From positions 13,410,559 to 13,474,558 of the forward strand of contig NC_052614.1 of assembly GCF_016545825.1 (NCBI RefSeq): a stretch of DNA of 64,000 bases, in the 5' to 3' direction. Under the pieces are notes generated by a model. That model saw nothing but the letters and a program-made list of their open reading frames with translations, did no database searches and had not been told where the DNA came from. Of the stretch, positions 26,270 through 36,394 are shown in pieces. This stretch comes from Eucalyptus grandis (lineage: Eukaryota > Streptophyta > Magnoliopsida > Myrtales > Myrtaceae). The position numbers and the translations under genes were made by a program. Position 1 is the stretch's first letter; every line of letters begins with the position of its first letter.

Positions 26270-27145
26270 ACGCTCCAGCGTGGCAAACAAGAAGATGATG
26301 AGAGCGCGACACGTGTCCTCATTTTCTCCATGGATGAGATGGCCTTTCTCTTCTTCCCCTCTCTCTCCTATGGGGAATGCACGGAGAAAAGACAGGACAG
26401 TAAAAGCGCACTCCCGCTCAAGACAAACCTCTCTCCTTTTTTTCAATTTTCAAGGGCTCTCTCTCCTCACGTTCTTTCCTTCGCACTCCCGCTCAAGAAA
26501 AACCTCTTTCCTCTTTTCAATTTTCAAGGGCTCTCTCTCTCCCCTCACGTTTTTTCCTTCGTCTTCCTCCCTCATGGGCGACGACCCAAGCGAGAAGCTT
26601 GCTCAGAATCAGCAGCAACGGGCCTCGGCCATCAAGAACGCGATGATGACCCTAAGCGGAAGCACGGGGTGCAATTCGGCCTGGCGGAGATCTCCCTCCG
26701 GGGATTCCTTCCTTCGTCTTCCGTCCTCATCAGTCCTCATCAGCAACGACCTGAGCGAGAAGCTCGCTCAGAGTAAGCAGAATCAACAGCAACAGAACTT
26801 GGCCATCAAGGAACGCGATGGCGACCCTGAACAGAAGCACGAGGTTCGATTTGACCTGGTGGAGATCTCCCTCCGAGGACCGCGACCCCTTCTTCTTGCC
26901 CGTCGGTCTGTCTTGACTGAGATCTCCCTCCGAGGACTGCAACCCCGTCTTCCTACTCGCTGATTTGTTTATGTTCCGCAAGGGGTTAATAGATCGTGGT
27001 CGTTTTTTGCCATTTTTGTTGCAGCTGACCATTTCTCTCTACGCGTATCTGGGCAGGCCACACTCTACACCATCTTTGCCCATCTCCCTCCCCTCCCGCC
27101 TTCCTCCATACTTTCATAACTTCCTCCCCCTTTCCTGCTTGACCC

Positions 27146-27194
<49 letters not shown>

Positions 27195-27284
27195 GCGAGC
27201 TTGGGACGCATAACAATGGAAGCTGCTGACAAGGCCGCGGAAAAAGCAAAAGCGATTTTGTCTCACATGAACTGAACCCCATCT
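26270..27284 (+). repeat. Left arm of a large imperfect inverted repeat
   Basis: This arm matches the reverse complement of 28529-29422 from the outer phrase agcgtggcaaacaagaa through to the inner phrase aagctgctgacaaggccg and gaaccccatct. It contains two related direct units (about 26570-26700 and 26725-26875). Both contain cgagaagcttgctcaga-like and gagatctccctccg blocks. It also contains a (CT)n run at 27151-27191. Fragmentary frames (EKLAQNQQQ, then GVQFGLAEISLRG) suggest an old gene fragment with frameshifts. No known family is recognised. The arm begins about 130 bp upstream of the UGT1 start codon. Confidence 0.85.
27151..27191. repeat. (CT)n microsatellite, 41 bp
   Basis: An uninterrupted CT run inside the left arm. 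In the right arm the matching place is reduced to a short GAGAGAGAG at about 28621-28633, so the run expanded or contracted after the arms formed. Confidence 0.95.
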
Positions 27285-28528
27285 TTCTCTTTGTTTTTCT
27301 TTCTTTTTTCTTGTCCAAAAAACGTGCGAAGCTTTCTACAGAATCAGTTGTCATCACTGAATTTCAAATATACCTGCTGTGTATGTAAATGAATTGCTTC
27401 AATCCAATGACACATTTGTGATCATTCAGTGAATCAAGCTTTGGCCGGCGTTAGAGATCATAATTCTCACATTGCTTCCTTGCTTTTGCTTAATTTTAAG
27501 ATCAAGGTTTTGCGGGTGAACGGTTCTTGCTCTGTTGCATAGAATACTTGCCTTGATACTAGAAATTGCTGCTTATTATGATACCAAAGATTCTTGGATT
27601 GTGTTTTGCTATAATGATTTACAATATTCTTCCACTTTGCCAGAAAATTTCGATTAGAATATTGTATTTGGGTAGAATGAACCTGCTTTTCTTAAATTGA
27701 TGTGCTAATTCCGAGCAATAGAAAAATGCTGACTAGCACGATTTGAACAGATGATGGTGTTGCCCATCGCGATGTTCTTTGCTTGTGTATAATGGCGCCT
27801 TCATCCTTTTAGGTTGATAATGCCATGAGAATAACTGAACAAGCCCCGCAAGCTCATTGGAGATGACAAAATGGCAAACAATGCCATGATAGATGAAACA
27901 AAAGCAAAGCGGATTAAAAAGGCAACTGTATATGCCAAATTCTAAAAGGTTAGTAAGTCGGACAAACAATGTTGGTAAATTATAAGAGAAGTTGGTACAT
28001 TTGAAGCGAGCAAATGAACATGTTGGTAAGTTAGAAGAACAATGTCGTTAAATTATAAATAGGTTCGACAAGTGACAAAAGTTTTTAAAAAATATACCAA
28101 CATGGAAGAGCATTCTACATTTTGTGTACCATAAAGCTAGAAATCTGCAAAATGGTAACAAACAACAACAGCAAATTGCAACATTATTATTGATGATTAT
28201 TTCAGAAAATAGCACATTTCTTCAAACTTAGGACTTAGCTACACGCTTTCCCTTCCAGATCCAAGGGACTTAACAATCCTTCATTTTATTTTTTCATCGA
28301 GATCCCCATGATCAATTTTAGACCTCGGTTACGGACGGGAAAAGAACAATGCAGAGAGCCAAATGGTGCTCCATGAAACAGAAGGAAGTCTAGGCCGACG
28401 ATTTCCCATATCTCGGGGGCGTGTCTGCATACCCCCACGAGCAACAAGCAAACCCTTCATGAATGCTGTCACCAGCGACCTCCTCGATCGGCACGGCATC
28501 CGATATCTCTCTCCCATCATCCTCCGCG
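27285..28528. other. Spacer between the inverted arms
   Basis: About 1.24 kb with no supported gene. A minus-strand frame at 28329-28613 starts in the right arm (MEAADKAVKKGEADF) and runs 94 codons into the spacer. It may be the remnant of the same unknown gene as in the arms. The rest is AT-rich. Around 27950-28060 the phrase gttggtaaRttag-like recurs several times. Confidence 0.5.
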
Positions 28529-29422
28529 AGATGGGGTTCACTTCACGTGAGACGAAATCGGCTTCTCCTTTCTTCACGGCCTTGTCAGCAGCTTCCATTA
28601 TTATGTGTCCCAAGCTCGCTCCGAGAGAGAGAGGAAAAGGGTCAAGCAGGAAAGGGGAAGGAAGTTATGAAAGTATGGAGGAAGGCGGGAGGGGAGGGGA
28701 GATGGGCAAAGATGGTGGAGAGTGTGGCCTGCCCAGATACGCGCAGAGAGAAAGAGAGAGATGGTCAGCTACAACCAAAATGGCAAAAAAAGACCACGAT
28801 CTATTAACTCCTTGCGGAACATAAACAGATCAGCGAGTAGGAAAACGGGGTCGCAGTCCCCGGAGGGAGATCTCAGTCAAAACAGACCGACGGGCAAGAA
28901 GAAGGGGTCGCGGTCCTCGGAGGGAGATCTCCACCAGGTCAAATCGCACCTCGTGCTTCCGTTCGGGTCGCCATCGCGTTCCTTGATGGCCAAGGTTTGT
29001 TGCTGCTGATTCTGCTTACTCTGAGCGAGCTTCTCGCTTGGGTCGTTGCTGATGAGGACGGAAGACGAATGAAGGAATCCAGGAGGGAGATCTCCGTCAG
29101 GCCGAATTGCACCCCGTGCTTCCGCGTAGGGTCACCATCGCGTTCCTTGATGGCCGGGGCCCGTTGCTGCTGATTCTGAGCAAGCTTCTCGCTTGGGTTG
29201 TCGCCGATGAGGGAGGAAGACGAAGGAAAGAAAGTGAGGGGAGAGAGACCTTGAAAATTGAAAAGAGGAGAGAGGTTTTTCTTGAGCGGGAGTGCGCTTT
29301 TACTGTTTTGTCTTTTCTTGATGCGTTCCCCAAAGGAGAGAGAGAGTTGGAAGAAGGTTATGGGTCCCACAAGGACACGTGTCGCGCTCCCACCGCATTC
29401 TTGTTTGCCACGCTAGAGAGTA
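28529..29422 (-). repeat. Right arm of the large imperfect inverted repeat
   Basis: Reverse-complement partner of 26270-27284, with scattered substitutions and indels. The two internal units are recognisable in inverted order (around 28900-29060 and 29080-29215). Arm lengths differ mainly because of the CT run and small indels. The two arms would pair into a hairpin of several hundred base pairs if transcribed together. Confidence 0.85.
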
Positions 29423-29444
29423 AGAGGAATGCAGTATTTTCTCA

Positions 29445-29640
29445 TGACGAGGGTCCAGGAATCATTTTGTTCTTGGTGAAGGACACGTCTTATTATGAAT
29501 TGACTTTTAAAAGTGAAGTCATTTTCCTAAATTTAAATTTTATTTCAACTCATTCTTTTAAATTATCCAAATCACGAATATTCAAGCAAATATTATGTTA
29601 TGTTGAATTTTTTTCATCAAAACCAACAAAGCAACACATA
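29445..29640 (-). repeat. Segment inverted relative to its copy-B counterpart
   Basis: The reverse complement of 29445-29635 matches the forward sequence at about 52474-52670. Shared phrases are ttcaacataacataatatt, ggataatttaaaagaatg and aggaaaatgacttcacttt. In copy B this segment is continuous with the UGT3 promoter. In copy A it is flipped and lies beyond the inverted arms. Confidence 0.8.
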
Positions 29641-32600
29641 TTAAAGTGCTTAGTAGCCATGCCCCAGTTGGCAACTCCTTGGTAGCTAGACTGCAGACCT
29701 CGCGCCTAAACTCGAGTTCTAGGGTTGTACTCGAGAATTTTTTTTTCTAATACGTGTTTCATTGCTTTCTTATAACAAGTACATATAATAAGAAATATGA
29801 CTTCCATATTTGTAGCAAAATTAACAAACACAAAAGAAAAAAAAATCATTTTTAAAAATAATTTTATCCAAAAATATTTTCTAGTAAAATTCGATTCCTG
29901 TAAAATAATCGGCATCATTACTTTGGAAAGGAGAAAAATGGATTTGTAATTAGGAACATTAATAAACCAATGGATGTTCAAATAAGTGAAATATTTTTAA
30001 GAAAATAATTTACCATTTGTCCACATTAATTTATAGATCAATTGTACACAACTACCATCATTACTCACGAGTTCCTTATATTGAAATCGACAAGTCATTA
30101 TTGAAAGGAACATGTGTATGTTCGCATAATTCAATCTTTCGGGCACAGAGAAAAAGAAAACGCAGTATCCAAGTAATTTAAAAATTCTATTTGATACTAT
30201 TTGACATTGGATTTTTAATTCTCTTTTCGAATATTTATACTGTTTTCTTTTGGATTTGATGACTCTGATATCTTCTAGAGTGTCAAAACTTTTACGTCAA
30301 GAACACCCAATAGTTATTTCGTCCGAAATTGAAGGATTTGTTTCATAAAATCCTAAAGCAAATAGCTTGAATTTAAAAAAAAAATGAGTTTCATGATCGA
30401 ATATTGGAATATTGAATTTGCTTCCCGGGATCCTAGAAGAAAATAGGTAAGCTTTGTTTGTTTAGTGGACGATGAATAATTTGAAATACATTTTCCTAAA
30501 ATTAATGTTTAAATCACTTGAAATAATTAGGTAATAGAAAATTCTATTATTACCAACCATAATTAAGTCTAACATATTCGTTGATGGTGAAAATATTTTT
30601 TGTTCATTCATTTTGCCAAGCAATTATTTTTAGGAAAATGTTATGCAAATAATTTATTTTCCATAAAATAAATGCACCAATAGTGTCTTATCAAATATGA
30701 AACTATGAGTTTTATTGTTAGCTTCAACCTTTTTTAATACTACGATAGGCAAGATTCTAATTCTTATACAGATGTATTTTTCATCAAATGAATTAAGTAG
30801 CCCTTCCTTTTTCCTTTTTTACCTTTTACCACATATGTAGCAGTTTTTTTACTTAGCAAATTAGATACTTTTTTGACTTAATCAAAATCTTTCAAGTCAA
30901 AACTTACTATGATTACTAGCCGTGCTCTTTGTGATAGTTTTGGAATCCGACAGAATGAATATAAAGGCTTGACTATCTAGAGGATTATCAAACACCTTGC
31001 AAGCGTCATAACTCGATTAAGCATAAGTATATAGTCTATGCTAATATCCTAACTTCAAGAGTTTACGTGCATTTAGTGGATTTGAACAGATGATCTTCAA
31101 TTTTTGGGCTAGAGATCCATTTAAGGTTAATGAAAAACGGTCCATTTAAGGTTGGTTAGCTAGCTGTGTATTCATATTAAATAATTAACTTAATTTTAAT
31201 CATAGGTTTTATTTCGTTAGAGTCTCGTCAGAGTCTAATTGACAACGAAACATCTTTTCGAAAGTTATCCTTGAACTTTTGATGAGAACATATGGGTTCT
31301 GTAGTGACTCTAGATAGAAAATATCCAGGTGGACAAGAAATAACCGCAAACCTTTATTTCAAACTTTGAACCAAATTGTACATAAAACTGTGGTGGAATT
31401 CAATCAACAACAAGGTTTGAAAATACAATAATTTCCATAGCAATACACATGCATGAACTGTGTCAGAATTTAATTGATGACAAAGCTCAATCACGTGTAA
31501 AGACGTAACATTGTAAAGATATAGTGTCAAAATTTAATTGATGGTGCAACATCCAGGATAGAGATGTACATCGGAATTGAATCAATGACCAAATATCGGG
31601 ATAAAGATATGAGTTGGAATTTAATCGGTGATGCGAATCGGAAAGCTATAACTAAGGAAAAATAAAGTGCAGGAAAGTAAAAACAATAAAATACTACATT
31701 TTGATTGTAGAGGGGAGCTTCTTCCAATTGGTAGAACTTGGTATTTATAGACCTTCTCTCATAATCATTTGGGGGCAGTTTCTTCCTAGTTAAATTGTAG
31801 TTCTACACTTTCCGAAAATAATAGTCCTATATTCCCATGTTGTCAACCCCCTTCAAAATAGTAGCTTTATCTCTGAGGAGTTGTTCATTTCTCACGTTTT
31901 CAATTCCTTCAAAATAGCAATCTCAATCTCCATTTTCACCTAACTATTCACCACTATCTCCTTAATGGATCTTCACATGCATTAGCCTTTCAATTCTCTA
32001 AGTGGATTACCTTGCTCCTTAGTTAAGATGCTCATTGACATCTTGGGCAAAATAATCCACAATCATTTACCACTTGTCGATATATGCCAACATTTAAAGT
32101 CAACAAACAACATGTAATATTGAACAATCTTCAATCTATTAAATTGGCTTCCTCCACGGATGATTAAATATGCTTGGATAGTATATTCTCCACTCTTTTC
32201 CCTTTTTCTTCATTAATTTTGATGGTTGTATATGATGTCGTTGAGTCCACTTTTGTTGCTTCCGAATGATTGTAGCATGTCGATAATAATTAAATATCAG
32301 GCATTTTTGGACGTCAACAGGTTTCAAATACTAGATTAGTAAAATAAACTTAAAAGAATAAGTATCATAATTATTGAAAACGTTAAAAATGGAAAACTTT
32401 CCTCCTTATATTGAATTGTTTTGTTTGTGGATTACGTGCCGCATGATCCATGTGGACCTCAGCATAGGAGAAAAGAATGTATATAATATCAGTGAACCGC
32501 AAATTGCTTCGCCTCGCGTCCCTTGGCTCATTTAATAAGATCCCCTAGGCAATGAAAATTGATTTGCTAGGTATTTTAGTTATAAAAAAAGTTGTTAAAG

Positions 32601-33147
32601 GATGTCTTGAAATACCGATTAATCATAATTTATTCGAAATATATCAGTTTCTAAGGGATTAGTGGAATGTAACATGAAAGCAATTGGTGCATTCAAAATT
32701 ATGAAATTTTTTCGGTTGATTGCTTAATAAGTGTATCAACGGCACTCAACGACAAAATCCTAATTATAATTATTTCTTCAAACTATTCTCTAAGGAAAAC
32801 GTGTCGGGCAACGAGTTTAAAGAGGAGAAGAAATTCATTTAGTCTTCTTCTTAGAGGAAGTGGTGGCAGAACAAAATAATACTATTATTATTAAAAATAT
32901 CATCATCGTCATTATTATTATTATAAATCCAATGCTATGACCGGCCACCATTTCATTGTGAGCTTTGCTTCGTGAACGTAGGGGGGGAAAAATATAGGAT
33001 AACAATTCATGCGCATGCCATTTGCACAAAAATTAGTGAAAACAATTCCGAGCGACCAGACTGGAGTTGATAAGATCCAGACAAGGGGACCGTCGAAGGA
33101 GTTCTTCGCATACAGTCCGCAATCGCACACGAATGACCGAACAAACT
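29641..33147. other. Gene-free duplicated DNA between UGT1 and UGT2
   Basis: From about 29690 the sequence matches copy B from about 52745 (for example tctagggttg and the tttcattgctttc region). It continues to about 32760, except that copy B lacks about 30110-31775. No gene is supported. The part 32730-33147 leads into the UGT2 3' end and includes an ATT/ATC-rich stretch at about 32878-32930. Confidence 0.6.
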
Positions 33148-34873
33148 TTAATCTCTTCTGGGCGACAGCAACACCTTGTCGATCACCTCGTCCAGGTTCA
33201 AGCACGACGACCCGGATGGGCGCGTGGCCTCTCGGGCCATCTCCTTCCACTCCATCGCCTTCCTCTTCATCTCCTTCCCTCTCTCCCCCTCCATCAGCTC
33301 CCTCACCTGCCTCGACACCTCGTCCCTCTTCACGTTGCTGTCGATCTCCATCCCAATCCCCCACTCCTGGCAGCTGTACCGGCAGTTCGTCTGTTGTTCC
33401 CCGAAGAACGGCCAGCACACCATCGGCACCCCAGCCGCGATGCTCTCGATCGTGGAGTTCCACCCGCTGTGGGTCAAGAACCCGCCAACTGCCGAGTGGC
33501 TTAGCACCCGCTCCTGGGGGCACCAGCTTGCCAGCAGGCTCCGCTCCCTCGTTGAGGACGAGAACTCCGGTGGCAAGATCGCCGTGTCGCCAACGACCAA
33601 ATCGGGCCTGATGACCCACAGGAATGTTTGGCCGCTGTCTGCGAGACCCCATGCGAACTCCACCAGCTGCGCTGGCGACATCACTGTGATGCTCCCGAAG
33701 TTCACGTACACAACCGAGCTGGGTGGTTTCGAGTCGAGCCACTCAAGACAGCCCAGGTCTTCCTTCCATAGGTTGGACCCGATTGACTTGGTGTCGTTAT
33801 CGGGTAGTTGCTTTGTAAGGAGATGAAGGGGGCCAAGGGTGTAGATGGGAGGGAACATGGCCTTGAGAGCGTCGAGGACCTCGTGCTCTAATCGGTCGAA
33901 CGTGTTGAAAACAATGGCCGAGGCTCTCTTCGCTCGCTTCGTCTCTCTCAAGCAGAAGTCTATCATCAGGTCGTCCTTATCAGTGGTTCGGAGGAAGCTC
34001 GGCAAGTCTCTCAGGCGGATGTTTCTCATCCCGGGTATCCAGTCAATGGTGGTGTCTAGATACCCGTTTGTCAAGTAGCTGGCATCTGCAAATTGAGAGT
34101 CGATCAATTAAACCGTTCAACCATTCATGGCAATGTTCTTACATCTAAAATTCTACTTTTGACGACGGTTGACTCAGTTAAGTACTTAGAAAACTATGAC
34201 ATAGTCCGCTACTGGCTAATCATGTAAATTAGGAACAAACAAAACTACACAATAAACGCTAACCAAATCCAGAAAAGAGAAGAAACCGTAGATCTGCCAA
34301 GTGAGATTAACTAATTAAACCAAATCGGACAGTTATTTAGTAATGCATACCTTTGAGTGGAGTAAGACCCTTGTCAACAAGACTGCGATACTGCACGTAG
34401 CCCATGAAGCCGCACGCACTCGCCGTCCAGAACAGGACCTCCGGCACGCCGATCGCCTCAGCGGCGTCGAGCGTGAAGGTCATCATGCCGTCTGACACCA
34501 CGCAGCTCACCGGTGGGGAACCCGACGCCGCGCTCTCCTCGTTGAGCCTCTGGAGCAAGTCCCGGAAGTAGGGCAAGCAGAGCTTACTCGTGGACTGGCA
34601 GAGGGCGGGGATGTCCTGGGTGACGTCAGCAGCGTCAGAGGGCGGGAGGCCGTCGGGGATGGTGCGGAACCGGAAAGACGGGAGGCCGTCCAGGGAGGAG
34701 GGGCCACGGGAGCGGAGGAGGCGGCTGTGGTTGTACTCGGTGTTGACGAAGGTGACGTGGAAGCCCCGGTGGTGGAGGAGCTTGGCGAGGTTGAGCATGG
34801 GGTTGATGTGGCCCTGGGCCGGGGCGGGGATGCACACTGCGTGCGGCTTTTGGATCATATCTATCGAACCCAT
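33148..34873 (-). CDS. UGT2: UGT85-family UDP-glucosyltransferase, intact
   Basis: Exon 1 is 34351-34873 and exon 2 is 33148-34085. The phase-1 intron (265 bp) sits at the same site as in UGT1. It encodes 486 residues starting [13 protein letters not shown]. The acceptor-domain motif is the family-standard PAQGHINPM with His22, and the likely partner Asp128 lies in VVSDGM. The PSPG box (about 362-405) has HSGWNS in place of the usual HCGWNS and ends GEQQ rather than DQ. UGT1 and UGT3 keep HCGWNS but are unusual at SHINAM and SVP. UGT2 is thus the most diverged of the three in exon 2 (for example [15 protein letters not shown]). It has no counterpart in copy B. The substrate is unknown. Confidence 0.92.
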
Positions 34874-35300
34874 CTCTCTCTCTCTTTCTCCTCTGTGTTT
34901 TGATCGTTTCTCTTGCTGTTTCTCTTGCTTTTTTTTGGTCCCTTTATAGGCGGGGCGAGATCGAGAGGGGAAGGCCTTGGAAGACGTCAGGAAGAGGAAG
35001 AAGATGGGAATGGCTATGGGGGTGAGAGAGAGGGTAGGTGAGGTTTTGGTTTTGAGATCCCGGGTGGCACGTCGGCGAGTAATTCCGGCCGACTTGGAAG
35101 ACGTCAGGCGAGGAAGAAGAGATGGGAATGGCTATGGGGGTGAGAGAGAGGGTAGGTGAGGTTTTGGTCCCTTTATAGGCGGGGCGAGATCGAGAGGGGA
35201 AGGCGGGTGGCACGTCGGCGAGTAATTCCGGCCGACTTGGAAGACGTCAGAGACACGTGATGCGGTAAGGGATGAGAAGAACGTGACGTGGCTCGAACGG
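34874..35300 (-). promoter_or_regulatory. UGT2 promoter with nested direct duplications and two TATA boxes
   Basis: The phrase tccctttataggcggggcga occurs at 34939 and again 229 bp on, at 35168. This places two identical minus-strand TATAAAG boxes at 34942-34948 and 35171-35177. The phrase cttggaagacgtca occurs three times (about 34975, 35094 and 35237). The phrase gatgggaatggctatggggg occurs twice (about 35003 and 35120). A G-box core CACGTG lies at about 35254. The proximal TATA lies 69-75 bp before the ATG. The nested pattern indicates at least two rounds of local duplication. Confidence 0.8.
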
Positions 35301-36394
35301 ACGGTCAAAGTACGGCTCTCGTTTCTTTAATAGGGGAAAAATGGGACCACCTCGTTCACGTTCATTTGTAGGTCTCATGATCCAAAAATTGGGTCGACGT
35401 CATGATCCTTGGCGTGTTCTATTGTTTACGCTATAACAAAATAAAAACACAATGATTTATTCATTTTTAGGGGTTTGACTAATTCAAGAAAAATTAGGTA
35501 GTTTTTAATTTTTTGGATACGACTTGATTTCCGTTATTGAAAACCGTCATCAATGATTAGATTCAAGTACCTGACAAGGATATCCAGGATTTTTGATGAC
35601 TAGTTCTTAGAAGTCAATAGTTGGATTTAGATTCTTGATGCTTGGACTATTATTTGGCGAGTTTAATATATATTAAGGATATGTAACAAACACCAAATGA
35701 TGGTCTAACAAATGAAATATGTTTGAGAACCGATTTCATCTATTTATATTATTTGTAGATTAAATTTATGCCATTATCATCCCATTCCCATGTTCTCTGA
35801 ATTGAGCTATGTGAGTCACTGTTGAAAGCAGCATATGCATGCACGCCCAGTGTGAGCAAAGCTTTTTGACATGTATCATGCACTTGTAAGAATTCGAAAC
35901 CTGTAACAAAAAAAATATTACATGATTTACGAATCTAATTTCATTTCAATCGTCAATCAAATGAACCTACGCTGAGATGCGCATAATTGATAATCTAGAT
36001 AATAACAGTTCGCATAGTTTTCAAATGATACAATATGCTTTTCGAAATTTACCTTGGCCTGTCAAATTAGACCGAAATTGTTTTTTGGATTGTTGTAGTC
36101 CGTTTTCCTCTCGTGTTTCAACATTCCGGCCACGGGGAAAGGTAGTGCGAACTCTATTGCGTAGCCACATTTGAACAAAAGTGACCAGAGAATGTGCACT
36201 ACACTTTTCTAATTGAAATGTCAGAATGGGTCGGTGACTTAAACGAAAAAAAGAAGAAGAGAAATTCAATAAGCCTTCTTCTGACAGCAAGTGGCGGCTG
36301 AATAAAATAGTCAATTATTCCACTAGCCATCTACTCCATATAAGTCCAAAGTTTTGAAATAAAAGGGGTCATTAATAAGCGCCCCTATGGGACT
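35301..36394. other. Distal UGT2 upstream DNA, specific to copy A
   Basis: No gene is supported. The phrase around 36230-36310 (gaagagaaattcaataagcc... gtggcggctgaataaaata) resembles 32815-32880 (gaagaaattcatttagtc... gtggtggcagaacaaaata). Related direct repeats thus flank the UGT2 block. Copy B lacks everything between about 32760 and 36395. Confidence 0.55.

Noticed and set aside
26136..26331. Upstream extension of UGT1 to an earlier in-frame ATG
   Set aside because: The added residues cross the TATA box and do not align with UGT2 or UGT3, which start at or just before the same motif.
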